Shown here: one piece after another, positions 11,144-22,465 of the stretch
Numbering within the stretch: position 1 is the first letter of the stretch
Layout: each line of letters starts with the position of its first letter
The notes under the pieces: generated by a model
Database searches by the model: none
Told to the model about the DNA's origin: nothing
Seen by the model: only the letters and a program-made list of their open reading frames with translations
Program-made: the position numbers and the translations under genes
Source: Linyphia triangularis
Lineage: Eukaryota; Arthropoda; Arachnida; Araneae; Linyphiidae
Assembly (NCBI GenBank): GCA_963978545.1
Contig: OZ021731.1
Location: forward strand, 57,337,242 to 57,401,241
Direction: 5' to 3'
Length of the DNA stretch: 64,000 bases

Positions 11144-11378
11144 CAGCCAAAAGGAACTATCTGGACAGTCCCATTTTTCCATTCTAAGTAACTCAAGGAG
11201 GCCATCAGCTGTAGTTTTGAGAACATTAGGAATGAGATGTAGGACTTCTACATTAACATTTCTTTTTTCCAATAGTCTTATGACTTTCTCTGTTTGCATA
11301 AGAGAGCAGAAGGATTGATTTTTTGTATTTGTAGTTAAGACGAACTCTTGTGTCTTCCAGAGCAAGAGTAGATTGAAC
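11144..11378 (-). CDS. MDN1: Midasin exon J (linker)
   Basis: A 235-nt exon; acceptor TTTCTCTAG, donor CTG/GTAAAC. It takes one base to finish the split codon from exon I and ends in phase 0. It reads FNLLLWKTQEFVLTT, then EKVIRLLEKRNVNVEVLHLI, then ADGLLELLRMEKWD and SSFWL. Repeated amphipathic helices with Leu and Trp spacing are as expected in the midasin linker, and the Glu-Leu-(L)-Trp type positions parallel vertebrate midasin loosely. An opposite-strand reading of 99 codons over the same bases has no family features and is a shadow. Confidence 0.8.
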
Positions 11379-12716
11379 CTAGAGAAAGATAAATTTAAAT
11401 TTGATTAATGGATCAATACTAGATTACCAAGAATGAATAATACATAGAATATTAGACCGAGAATGTAATAATTATGCAATAAAGGAATGATTAAATCAAC
11501 AACTCCCACAATTAATATTGCAACTTAACATTACCATTGTTATACTAATAAATAACAGAACAATATTATTTTTAACATAATTTTTTTTTTTTTTTTTTAC
11601 AATGATAATATTGCATTTACTTTAATTCATGTAACTACTTGCTTTTTTATTTAATGATGTTACAAAATATATATTTCTAAAAATATATTAATTTAATTTC
11701 AATACATTCAAATAGGCATTGTAGAAAAGAAAAAACAACAACAAAGGCAGTCCTATTATTTTTTCTTATAAACAATAAGATATGTAAGAATGTGGCATTA
11801 CTAGCATTCACCATCTCGAGTATTTTGAAGAGCATTACATTGTATGTTGAAGAATTGGATTGTATTTAGTGGCAGCCATTGATTGAAAACAGAAATGCAG
11901 CATTGAAATATGTCACATTGAAATTTACTTATATAATCAGTATTAGAATAATTTTGCAAAAAATATCTACAAGATAATACTACTTTTAATATGCAAACAA
12001 TTCTTTGCTTCTGAATTCTAAATAATGACAGCTAAAAGTCTGAAATAAATGCAAATATAGGATGTCATCATGACGCAACAGTTAAGATTTTTTTTAATGT
12101 CGCTTTTCTCAATTCCAAGGATTTAAAAAAAAAAAAAATCCTTATATTAAAAATAACAATCAAATTGTTTTCAGTTTATATACAGAATAAAATAAACTAC
12201 TAGTAAATTATTAATGTAAACAAATCATACGATGAATTTCAAATTTTAAGTTTAGCAATACAGCATCTTGATTCCCATTTAATTGGTTGCTAACAGCATC
12301 AATATGTTTCCCATTTCTGTATTGGAGTGAAAACTCTAAAGAATGAATGCTAGATTCCTATCTTTCTACTTATAAGCAAAATAATGACAAGTGCTAATTT
12401 TGCTATAAGAACTATAATTAGTACAAATCATAGCATAATTATGCCACTACAAAACCTAAGGGTAGCTATAGAAAATTATTTTGACAAGTCTCACTAAAAC
12501 AATAATAATCCATACTAAGTTTTGAATCAACATTAACAATACAATTAAAATAAGAAAGTTACAAATAACCAAAACATAACTAATTTAATACATAATTCAA
12601 CAAAATAACAAAAGAGGAAATTAAATATTAAATTATTGCTTTGGGTTATTATCTATTACTATTGTTTCTGATAAATACTGCAATTACCACTATAATATTA
12701 TTTGAAAAGCACATAC

Positions 12717-12873
12717 TTATTTCCAAATTTCTCTATTTTATAAGAGATCATTTGACTAGCATTTATTTCATCACAGGCCAACGATTCTCCAACTTTGAAC
12801 AGAATTTGTCTATAGACTGTAGGCTTCCATCTGGGATCAATTGGTAGTTCCCTTTTCCTTACTTCCGTAAACT
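12717..12873 (-). CDS. MDN1: Midasin exon I (linker, PxDPRW motif)
   Basis: A 157-nt exon with acceptor ATCCTAG and donor GTATGT, phase 1 in and phase 2 out. It begins EFTEVRKRELPIDPRWKP. The IDPRW-type segment corresponds to a conserved LDPRWN-like stretch in vertebrate midasin between the AAA ring and the linker (recalled family knowledge), which strongly supports identity. The rest reads TVYRQILFKVGESLACDEI and SQMISYKIEKFGN, predicted helical. Confidence 0.85.
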
Positions 12874-13248
12874 CTAGGATTTTTTTAAATGACCAGTTCA
12901 GATTAAATAGATAAAAAAATAGATAATTTGAAAAGCACAAATAAAAAAAGTAACATATTTGAGGAAATTTACAATATAACATATATACTATTTAAAATGG
13001 TTTAAAGCAAAATAGAAGACTGATTTTTGTGATATAGTTATAAAAATTATTAAAAGTAAAAAGGTAGGAATACATTACTAGTAAATAAAATATTTTTTTT
13101 AACATAGATGAGCTTAAAATAATTAAACTGGAACAGTCCATTTATGCCTTTTTATATTTAGTTATGCGTTTTCAATGGGGAAAAGAAGCAATGAAATCCA
13201 AGTATAGCTTACATTAGAAATTCAATGTTATAAACTAATAATTTTTAC

Positions 13249-13565
13249 CACAATGATTGTATATATCTTCAACAATACTCAGCAACTCTAAAACAAGTGG
13301 ATCCCGCATTTGCTCACTCAACACGTTTTTCAATTGTAAACACAATTGAAGAATTTCTTTGAGGCCAACTAGTGTCTCATGCTTTATTTCATACTCCAAA
13401 GTGTACTGCAGCCAAATATCGAGAAGTTTATGGGTCTCGAGAGAGCATGACTCCATCATTATTCTCATGATGCAGAAAAATCTATCTTTTACTGATGCAG
13501 ATCCAAGAAATTTAGGAGCTGGATATGGGAAAAAGATTTCTTGTACCTTCAGACCTTCAGTTTGC
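13249..13565 (-). CDS. MDN1: Midasin exon H
   Basis: The longest exon seen (317 nt), phase 2 in and phase 1 out. A junction Met is formed from AT plus G. It reads QTEGLKVQEIFFPYPAP, then VKDRFFCIMRIMMESC, HKLLDIWLQYTLEYEI and LEILQLCLQLKNVL-like helices, ending EDIYNHCG. It lies at the transition from the AAA6 small domain to the linker. Its polypyrimidine tract is made entirely of a (TC)n plus T9 microsatellite (see 13569-13592). Sequence is moderately divergent, but the frame is intact. Confidence 0.8.
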
Positions 13566-13568
13566 CTT

Positions 13569-13592
13569 GAGAGAGAGAGAGAGAGAGAGAGA
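13569..13592. repeat. (GA)12 microsatellite serving as splice-acceptor pyrimidine tract
   Basis: On the minus strand this is (TC)12 preceded by T9 and followed at once by the CAAG acceptor of exon H. The functional polypyrimidine tract is therefore a length-variable simple repeat. Confidence 0.9.
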
Positions 13593-14479
13593 AAAAAAAA
13601 GCATAAATTTAATAAAAGCCACAAATGACAAATTGAAATTAAGCAGATTATTGGAACGAATAAATTGATAAACTAGATGCATTCTGGAAGTACTTTTAAG
13701 GGAAGTGCTTTGAGCATGCATGCGTTTGCTTATCATAAAGAATGAAATTAGTAAAACTCATAAATATTGAGAAAACAATAAAACACATAGCAAACAAATA
13801 TCCTGACAATAAGGCTTTACTGCAACTATTTTTATTTAGTCTGCAAAATTTTTAAAGCTGTTTCTGCAAGCCCTTGGCAGTTATTGGACTAGTAAAGTTT
13901 CATAATTTGAACTCAAATATGAATAAACAAAGCACAATTACGTTTTATTGATGTAATTGAAATGGGAAAACAGAAAAAATTATGTCTTCCAAATATCTAT
14001 TAAGTTTAAATCAAGAAATTTTTAAACAAGCGATGAGATGAAGCTGATATATATTTTATTACTCTTTAAATAAAACTCTTCTTAGGTTTGCATACATAAA
14101 ACTAATTAGCAAGAGTCTAATAATTAAAATTGACTTTGTTAATATTTTTTCTGAAGAAAAATATAAATTACTATAAAATTATATTTCAAGACATAATATT
14201 AGAAAAAGAACCATCTGTTCATTTTAAATTTAAATATATTTTCATTTCAAACTTCCAAATATGAAAAGACTTTATTGGTTACTTATTAAAAGGTCAACTA
14301 GAAGTTGAATATGTACTTAAACATTTTTTAAACAGTTAACCATTATTTTAAATTCAATCTTCTGCTTACATTGTAAAAGAAAAAGACAGATCACAATGAC
14401 ATTTCAAAATACAATTATCTATTGCAATCATTCAAAAAGGTTTAAATAACTACCAATACATAAAATGGAGTGTACTTAC

Positions 14480-14634
14480 ATTTTCAGATAGTTCTTCAAA
14501 TGCTTTAAGAAATATGTGAAAACGGCACTCTGCTTTTTAATAGAAGCAAAGATAGAGCTGTGACGATAATCGAGAGAAGTTGGCAGAAGACTTGTAAGAG
14601 GAAGTGACAAGTCCTTTGTGACTTCTAGTAGAAT
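14480..14634 (-). CDS. MDN1: Midasin exon G
   Basis: A 155-nt exon, phase 0 in and phase 2 out, donor GTAAGT. The acceptor used is TATTTAAAG before ATTCTACTAGAAG, because the other AG (CTACTAG) gives a stop when kept in phase. It reads ILLEVTKDLSLPLTSLLP, then DYRHSSIFASIKKQSAVFT and LKHLKNYLK. In vertebrate midasin a comparable Pro-Ser-rich loop followed by a helix lies just past AAA6. The acceptor is weak, so the start could move by a few codons. Confidence 0.75.
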
Positions 14635-15605
14635 CTTTAAATACAAAGCAAAGTTATAAACTAAATTAAAGAATTAACACAAGTATTGAAAGATAAATAA
14701 ATAGAGCACATCCCTAAAAGCATTAGGGATAGCAAATACTTAAATTAAGGTTTTAATGTCTGACAAATACAACATACAGGAGAAAAAGTTGTAGCTCTTT
14801 TTTTAATCACAAAATAGTTCAAAACATTGACAGAAAAATACTTCCTACCATTGCAAAATTATTTAAACATGTGCAAGGCAAAACTCATTATTGTATCTCT
14901 CTCACAAGGGCAGAATGAATTGTAAGGCTAAAAAAAAACTATTCAGGCATAATTTCTTTGAATGGGTATTACAAACTTAATTTTTTTTTTTAAAGAGATA
15001 GTCTTCCATTGTTCCATAGACCAAATGTAACATTTTCTAGCACACATAGACATTCAAAACATTGATTAAAGGTATACAACATTATTATTGGACATAAGAC
15101 TAGTAAAGCGAATTTTAAAAATAATTTAACGCCAGTTAACCTTTTTAAATCGTAAATGAAAGTTAAATATGAACAGCTTTTTTTTTATAATCTAACTAGT
15201 GCACCTGCTGAAATAGATACTCATGGGGATAATTTTGAAATGTTTATATTAAAAAAAAAAAAAAATCAATTTATTATTCCTGTAAATTTCCTTAATCAGA
15301 ACAAAACTATTTTATTAAGTTGATGGAAATAAAAAGATTGAACGCTGCAGTTTGTAAACAATCAGACTACTCAAAATGTCATTTAATTTTATTTTATTGT
15401 ATTAACATGAGAGAGCAAAACATATGTATTGTCACTCCAAGAATAGAACAAGAATTCGCTTTTTAGATAAGAGATAAGAAACATAGAACTAAATACACTA
15501 GCTCCCTCTAATGATGGGCCAACATTTGGGTGCTTTGGATGCTCAAGACATGCTCCGAACAAAGATTATGACAATAAAATTCCAAGTTGAGTTTGAAAGT
15601 CTTAC

Positions 15606-15748
15606 CTCTTCTGAAGACTGACTGTGGTTGTATTTCCCATATACTGCATGGCAGACTTTTTTAAAAGCAGACTTTGGATCCATGTGATTCTGCTGCAGTT
15701 GGACATATAAAGATGCTGCACTAAGGAAATCAGTTATGGTAGGCGACT
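15606..15748 (-). CDS. MDN1: Midasin exon F (post-AAA6 helical region)
   Basis: A 143-nt exon; acceptor TTTCTTTCAG, donor GAG/GTAAGA; phase 1 in, phase 0 out. It reads ESPTITDFLSAASLYVQLQQ, then DPKSAFKKVCHAVYGKYNHS. It matches the vertebrate midasin pattern of a helix followed by a Ser/Phe-x-x-A-C-x-x-V-Y segment (SEACWEVYV-like; ours KKVCHAVYG), recalled from the family. The ORF runs into the flanking introns, but splice signals fix the ends. Confidence 0.85.
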
Positions 15749-16168
15749 CTGAAAGAAATTTTTTAATACAATTAAAAAAAATGAGTTTTTTAAATAAATT
15801 ATTTAAGCAGAATCCGAATATAATATTCATAACAGATGTTCATTTAAAAAGATACAAAGTGAGAAGCTTTGAGAATTATTTACTCAAACCAAAATAATAA
15901 TTTGAATAGAACTAGTGAGTACATTAAAACTATAACTGAACAGGGAGAAGATGTCAAAATGTGATCGATATATCAATGGGAATAGATACAAATTTAAAAA
16001 CTGTATATCAATGGGTTGAATGGCTTTTAAAGTACTAGGATTTCTATAATTAATGGGATAAAAAAGAACAGTGTTTACAATATTTAAAATATAAATTTCA
16101 GAGCAACATTTCTGACTGGGTACTTCAGGATAAGTTCTTTAAATATTAAAGTAAGAGATACGACTTAC

Positions 16169-16307
16169 CCAATAATGTGTTCTGTACAAGCGAATTATGT
16201 ACTTCAATTAATTTTGATATTGCAGAAGAATGAACTAAACCTTTGCATTGAGCAAATGCTGCAACATCCAAAATGCTTCTCCAATCCATAGCCTCTGAAA
16301 CGATTGG
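16169..16307 (-). CDS. MDN1: Midasin exon E (AAA6 C-terminal part)
   Basis: A 139-nt exon; acceptor TCTCTTTCCAG, donor GTAAGT; phase 0 in, phase 1 out. It follows the arginine-finger exon D directly and reads PIVSEAMDWRSILDVAAF, then CKGLVHSSAISKLIEVH and NSLVQNTLLG. Vertebrate midasin has an equivalent (DLKVLLHSLGL...) helix-turn-helix in the AAA small domain at this point. Confidence 0.85.
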
Positions 16308-16402
16308 CTGGAAAGAGAAAAACCATAATTAACTCTCAAACAATCCCTACTTTAAATTTAATGCTTATATATATTGATTTGAATTTGTAAATAAAATCTT
16401 AC

Positions 16403-16481
16403 CTCAATAAAAATTTCTACACCTCTGTTACGCATAGCTCTAGATATTTCACCATTTTTAGGGTTCATTGTCAGAAATATT
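16403..16481 (-). CDS. MDN1: Midasin exon D (sensor 1 and arginine fingers of last AAA module)
   Basis: A 79-nt exon with acceptor TTTTAG and donor GTAAGA; phase 2 in, phase 0 out. It reads IFLTMNPKNGEISRAMRNRG followed by VEIFIE. The hydrophobic strand ending in Met-Asn-Pro is the sensor-1 segment, and SRAMRNRG with its two Arg is a hallmark of midasin AAA modules. With exons B and C this identifies the gene firmly. The 1.9-kb intron before it carries the hAT element at 16630-17696. Confidence 0.95.
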
Positions 16482-16629
16482 CTAAAATTTTTTTTAAAAA
16501 AATTGTAATTTACATTTAGAATTGCTTGTTGTAAAAGCGTGAAATTCAAATCAAGAATTTACAATTGAGATATAGAAATGAAATTGTGGGACTGAGAAGC
16601 AAAGGGGTCTAAGTTTTTAACTTTTGAGA

Positions 16630-17696
16630 CAGTGATTCTCAACCACTGTGCCACGGCACTTTTGTGTGCCGCCAAATTCTTAAAGTGTGGCCGCCAAATT
16701 TTAGAAATGTATATAGTAAAAATTATAATGCTTTTTTTTTTATTACGAGTAAAGTTTAAATTAAAGAAAAGTACTTATATATATATATATGAATATTGTA
16801 ACGAAGATTTTTCACTTTCACCGCTTCGTTACATATTTCTGTGTCTCGTTTTTGACCCATTTTTTACTCTAGTTTTTTACATACAACCCCCTGCAGTTGT
16901 GTGAGTGTGCGTCTTGTTGTCTGATGTTTGGAAACCACATCCTTTGAGACTTTGTTTCCCACAAATTCCACGAGCGATTTCCAAGATCCCTTCGCTACCT
17001 TCGGATTAGATTTCTACACAAAATTGTTAAGGACCATTTGACAACATTAGAGGAGAATTAATCATTATTTCCCAAATTTAGATATAAAAAAAAATTTGAT
17101 TGGGTTCGTAATCCACTTGTGATAACGAATACTTCTGTATTTGAATTAACTTTGAATGAAGAGGAAGAACTAATTTCGCTTTCTAATAATCGAGATTTGA
17201 TTTTAAAATATTCAGAAGAATCGATTAATTCCTTTTGGATTAACATTAGATGCGATTATCCCATGATAGCCAAAAAAACTTTAAAAATATTATTACAATT
17301 TTCTACATCTTATTTATGTGAATTCCGATTTTCAGTATTAATAACCAACATAAAAGCGAAAAACAGATCGAGACTGTTAAATGTAGAAGACGATACGAGA
17401 GTAGCATTGTCATTTTTACGACCAAATATAAATGAAATTATCAAAAAACATCAAGCTCAAATTTCTCATTAAAAGTATTCTTATTATTCATTTGTAATTA
17501 ATCCCTTAGTAAACGTACTGTAGTTTTTGTAGTATATATTATATTATTTTACATTCCAAATTATTATCATAAACTATTTTACACAGTGCATTATAGATAA
17601 GTAAACAACTTTTAAACTTATCTTTTTCTTTGTGTGCCGCCAAATTTTGAAGTTATTAAAAGTGTGCTGCGACAGAAAGAAGGTTGAGAATCACTG
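16630..17696 (+). mobile_element. hAT transposon (ZBED5/FAM200-like), internally deleted
   Basis: Perfect 15-bp terminal inverted repeats CAGTGATTCTCAACC at 16630-16644 and complementary at 17682-17696. The flanks are TTTTGAGA and TTTTGAGG, an 8-bp target duplication with one change. Both ends carry a subterminal TGTGTGCCGCCAAATT in direct orientation. The 1067-bp body keeps only the 3' end of a transposase gene. It lies in the midasin intron between exons C and D on the opposite strand. Confidence 0.92.
17062..17472 (+). pseudogene. hAT transposase C-terminal remnant
   Basis: A 136-codon open frame ending at TAA, preceded in frame by a nonsense TAA at 17059-17061. It reads YKKKFDWVRNP, an acidic EEEELISL segment, then INSFWINIRCDYPMIAKKTL, LLQFSTSYLCEFRFSVL and a terminal KKHQAQISH. 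This is the hAT-family dimerisation region (W-x-x-x-x-x-x-YP, L-x-x-L-x-x-F-S-T-x-Y-L-C-E-x-x-F-S) of ZBED5/FAM200-type transposases. The BED finger and catalytic core are missing, so it cannot be active. The usual LEEELxxYFP segment is where the stop falls. Confidence 0.9.
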
Positions 17697-18398
17697 TTTT
17701 GAGGAAAATACACTTTAAAAGTTCCTTATTTATATTGAATTCTATGAAAATTATTTGTTGTTAAAATACTAACTTCTGGAATGAAGATATCACTATCATG
17801 AATTTTAACAAAAAATATATTTCTAGTTTCAAATGCATTACTTATCTCCACTCATAAGAAGAAGAAAAAAGAAGGGGAAAAAAATCCCTTGAACCCCTTT
17901 GCTTCTCAGGCCCTCAGTTATAAACAGTATATATAATAATAAAAATAAACTGCAATTGGCATATTATGTAAGTCATGGTACATAGTTAAAAAGTTGGAAA
18001 ATAAATAACAAAGTTTTATCCAAACATAAAAACACTTGTTGTGCAGTTACTTATTGGTTAGCAACTTAAGGAGAACTACCAGGAAAATGAGCATTAAAAA
18101 AATTTATTAAGATTCTTTTTTTTCGTTATTTGATGAACAACGTTATCATTCTGTCGAAAATAAAACCATTATTCATTGGTTCATTCAATAAGACAGGTTT
18201 GCAATCGAAAGGCATGTGGTTCAAAACAAGCATTCAGTGTAATAGCATTAATTTAAGTAAAAATTGCAAAGGTCTTTTCTGAATTGAATATGATGTTTCT
18301 GAAGCTATGGTAAGCACTGGATAAACTTGAAAACAAGTACATTTAAATAATTTCTGTTTAATCAGTATAATTATTTGAACTAAAACAAAATTTATTAC

Positions 18399-18515
18399 CT
18401 GAAGTTAGGATGGGGTTTAATTGTTCGTAGATCATCCCCAATAACACCTTGCTCAGAAACTGTGAGAGTCCCAAGTGGTTCAAGAAGGGAATTTAATCTG
18501 TCCAAGACAGAAGGG
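18399..18515 (-). CDS. MDN1: Midasin exon C (AAA module, between Walker B and sensor 1)
   Basis: A 117-nt exon; acceptor TCTTTGTCTAG, donor AG/GTAATA; phase 2 in and out. With the split Ser codon it reads SPSVLDRLNSLLEPLGTLTV, then SEQGVIGDDLRTIKPHPNFR. The segment CSPSVLDRLN-LLEP-G-L is one of the best conserved in midasin and follows Walker B. Splicing to exon D yields PHPNFRIFLTMNP. Confidence 0.95.
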
Positions 18516-18868
18516 CTAGACAAAGAAAAGGAATTATAAAAGAGTATATCTATTTCATGCTTCAAGGTAAGACAACTTTTGAATAACTAATTTATAAAGA
18601 TTTACTTCTACTATATGATTTATTAAGTTTGCATACATTTTTGGCAGTAATAAAAATAACTAAGATTTTTCCAAATAATCTTTACAATGAAATATGGCAA
18701 GCTTGAATTTAAAGAGAAAAGTTTGCCTGTCAAGAATTAGACAAGAAAGATCCAGGTCACATGCTTTTTAAGTAATGTCATGCCATGACACAGAAGGCAT
18801 GATAAATTGAAATTATATTAAAGATACCTACATTTATAACAAAACAATAAACAACCAGGTCTACTTAC

Positions 18869-19025
18869 CTACAGAAATTAGCATCATCTATAAGAAGCCA
18901 ATGACCTGCTGTAGCAGCATGTATCAAAATACTGTCAACCCACTCAAATTGACCACCGGTAGATGTTTCACCCGAATTTATCTTTTCACACAAGTCTTTT
19001 ACAATTTTGCTGCATTTGGCCAGAA
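18869..19025 (-). CDS. MDN1: Midasin exon B (Walker B of last AAA module)
   Basis: A 157-nt exon; acceptor AATACTAG, donor TAG/GTAAGT; phase 1 in, phase 2 out. It reads ILAKCSKIVKDLCEKIN, then GGQFEWVDSILIHAATAG and HWLLIDDANFC. GQFEWVDG-like followed by EWLVLDNANLCSP is diagnostic of midasin; here Walker B is LLIDDAN, with Asp-Asp in place of the Asp-Asn usual for this inactive-looking module. The role is ATP hydrolysis or ring structure in removal of assembly factors from pre-60S particles in the nucleolus and nucleoplasm. Confidence 0.95.
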
Positions 19026-19475
19026 CTAGTATTCAAAGAAAATGAAAGTTACTAGACATAAAATAGACTTTGAAAAGAATAGATCATACAAGCTCGGAAT
19101 TGAACTAACTAGAAAAGCCTCTTAATAACAATTTGGCAGAAAATATTTCAAATACAGATTAATGTCACTGAATCATTAAACTTGACACTTTAGTTACAAC
19201 CAGTTAAGAGTCTTCTGGAAAAATTATGGCATATCGCATAAAATATGAGCTTATTTAAAATTTGGGAATGAAATTAAACGTTAAAATTGTGTAATTTGAA
19301 ATCACAGTGGGAAGTACAAGTTTTCAACAAATGTCAACAGAACTTTCAATTGATTTCACACTTATCGTATATGTTGGCATTATTCATAATTTGTGCAATG
19401 AAAGTTTAACACAGATAGACAAATCATATATGTTTCATTATAATATAATGTAGAAATTAAAAATCAAATGCTTAC

Positions 19476-19719
19476 TTGGCTTTGCTTCAGGGATCTTCAT
19501 TTCCTCCATGACATTGATGAGCAAGCGCAAACTTTGTATTTTGATATTGAGTGATGTATTTCGTTTAACATTAGAGAGTGAGTGCATGTGGTCGAGAATC
19601 TCTGCCAAACGGTTATTGTCTGCATTCACAATTGATGGGTGAATACACTGCAAAATTGCTCGTTGCACAACTGGTTCTAAATCATTAGCAACAAACCCAA
19701 TCTTCCTGTTAAAATCAAC
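19476..19719 (-). CDS. MDN1: Midasin exon A (upstream-most exon seen)
   Basis: A 244-nt exon preceded by a pyrimidine-rich acceptor (T10-AG) at 19720-19721; donor CCAA/GTAAGC. It starts in phase 0 and ends in phase 1. It reads VDFNRKIGFVANDLEPVVQR, then LQCIHPSIVNADNNRLAEIL, NTSLNIKIQSLRLLINVMEE and MKIPEAKP. It is internal: it has an acceptor and no start-codon context, so more exons must precede it. None was found from 19722 to the end of the window, where AAA1-AAA5 (well over 1000 residues) would be expected. Confidence 0.88.
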
Positions 19720-19721
19720 CT

Positions 19722-21560
19722 AAAAAAAAAAATTGGCTATTTATTTCAAATATTTATTTGCCAAAAATGCAGGATCAAGTAAAAAAAAAAAGAAGGAAAA
19801 AAAAAAGACATACATAAAAAGGTAATCAAGAGCAATCAGACAGGGAGCAATGTAGTCCAAATATTGGATGCGTAACTTTCACTTAAGCATTTTTAAATCA
19901 AGACACTTTAGAAAAACTGGCAGTTTTTTAACTGCTAATTTTTTAGTAGCAAACCGTAACTCAACAGCAAAGCCAGGAATTGAACATGGGCTGTCCTGTA
20001 TAGACCCTAAAAACTCTACTACAATTTTTACCCATGGGTCATATTTTAGACATATTTTCGTGATTATTTAACAAACTTTAACACTTTACATATGCAATAT
20101 TCACACATGCAATATTAACTATTACATGGTAAAGAGGCATTTAATAACATGCTTTAATACTAAACATAAGAAAATAAATTTATTTGATTTTAAAATACTT
20201 TGACAAGTTAAAATAATTCTCAAACAAAACATTCAGTTTGCTACATTCCTGATTTTTTTTATTTACTGATATATTTATTTTTTGTTAGTAAGGGACCCTT
20301 CTTTGTCATGTTAGATGGAAGTTTCCAAGTTTTTAGTGAAAAACTACTCTCTGTTAACAAATTTTCATAAGACTCAAATTACTATTCTAAATGCAATCAA
20401 TAAGTATAATTTATACATATCACTTATACTTTATAAATAAGTACATGTTACACTTTACAGTTAATGAGTAATATTTATAAGGATTTCTGTATATATCACT
20501 TGTAGATAGAGATGAAATAAAAAATTCCCTATTAATTCTAAGACACTTGAACTAATCGACCAAATATTTGAAATTGATTTTCACTTTGAAATGTATACTT
20601 TTTCATGTAGCATACACTTGTTTTGTATTGTTATGAAAATTTTTAGCCATATACTAAATGAAATAAAGTTCAAAGGACATATATATCACTGTTGCTAAGT
20701 TTTCCCTGGTTTAAAATTATTAAGCCTGGGAAAAACAGGATTATTTATATTTTAAGAAGATTTATTTATATGTATTACATTTTTACAAGCCTTAAGTTAG
20801 ATATTTTTGGTGAGCTCTCATTTTATAACATAGTGCATATGGAAAAAAAAAACATTTAAAGACATTCAAACACCAAACTAACTAAATTTTGCTCTGAATC
20901 TTCCGACACCATCAGGATCAAAACAAGAGGTAATTTTAATCTAAACACAGCAGAACTATTTGGACATTTAACAGTCAATACCTAATCTGAGATTACAATA
21001 GGTCATAGAACTGACGAAAAATGTGCAAAAGAGTTCATTTTTTTTTTAATTCTTACAATGGGGAAAAAAGCCAAACAATAATTACGATATCTTTCTAGGA
21101 AATCTGGCAGAATATGCTGAACAAAACCGATTCATTTTAATCTACTCAAGCTTCATAATACAGCAGAATAAAACTTGGATAAGATCGCACATTTTTCAAG
21201 TTTATATTTTTGAAATACGGAAACGCATCGGGTTCGCCGAACGTCTTAGCATTGATTACCCACAGAACAAAGAACTTCATTAACCAAGTAAAAACTCATT
21301 AAAGATATATAAACTGGGAAAGGATTTCGAAAACCAGCAGAAAGTTTTCTTTATTAAGTTTCAAAATTGGGGAAACGTTGTACAAAACAGTGATTTTCCT
21401 ATCCTCCTCGATAAAATTCATTGATAGTGACATCCCTAACAAGACATCAACTACAACTCTTAATGTATGTTAACACTATTCTAAATGAAGTTGTATTTTA
21501 TCTATAAATTATAACTACTTTGCAGATCTCTTAAGAAAAAATATCATGGTCATAAAAAAT
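19722..21560. other. Gene-free AT-rich stretch upstream of midasin exon A
   Basis: I searched the minus strand for an acceptor/donor-bounded exon in phase 0 and for AAA P-loop sequence and saw none. It holds A-runs at 19720-19810 and no repeat ends. Confidence 0.5.
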
Positions 21561-22170
21561 AATAACAATAAAAAATTAGAAGTGCGGAAAATCGCACAAC
21601 TCTCAATAAAATTTAATTCTTGGTCAAGGCATTTAAATTTGCCATAGATTGATGAAATTTAGCATTTTCTTTTTCATGTTTCCACAATTTATAAATATAT
21701 ATCTATATATAAAAAACCGTTAGGCAATAATTATTACATTAGCGGGGGGAGGGGTTGGTGATACGTTTTTCGATCAATATTACATTATCCTCTCTTGTAA
21801 ATGGAATCTTTTATTGGAATTTTGAAGGAAATTTCGTAGATGGGGATACTTAGAGCATTACCATAGCAACTTTGACCAAAATCGATAAGAGTAATTTTTT
21901 GGCAATTGTCAAAAAATATAATTTTTTTATGGCAGCTACCTTAAGCGCATGCGCTATTTTGACGAAAACCTTAATGACATGTCACATGGCCACCACTAAA
22001 TCGTATACAAAAGTTGGATATTGTAGGTCAATCCTGTTCGGGAGTTTTAAACTGACCACAGAGAGAGACACAAGAAATTTTTTCTATACCACTTTTATGC
22101 ACACAGAAAAAAAAGTTTTATTTCTTTTTTTTCGGACCGAATGCCATACTTTCATTATCCCATATTAACT
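21560..22170 (+). repeat. Family Y interspersed repeat, copy 1
   Basis: It shares an ordered set of phrases with 39600-40310: GTGCGGAAAATCGCACAAC-like, CATTACCATAG(C/A)(A/G)A, AGCAATT, GCGCATGC, GACGAAAACCTTAATG, GTAGGTCAAT, GGGAGTT and a final CATACTTTCATTA. The central GGCGCATGC/GCGCATGCGC core is distinctive. It is probably a decayed transposon; no terminal repeats could be fixed. Confidence 0.6.
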
Positions 22171-22465
22171 AATGAATAATAGAAAATAATAACTCAAAAA
22201 AACAAAATTTTTGCTATAAATTCTTCATACGCATTAAAAACTTTCTCTTGCAATTGCATTGAACGCGAGTCTGTCCGTTAGAGACGTCACACTAGTAGAA
22301 CGCATAGCTTTTCAGAAAAGACTAGCTTGCATGACAATAAAATGGTATAAATAACTATTTTCCCCCTTAGTTTTTAGGCTAATGACATGAGCTTCTCAAA
22401 TATTTATAAATAGATTTTAATTCCATTATTTAAACCTTTTAAATATCATAAATATAGTTATGTAT

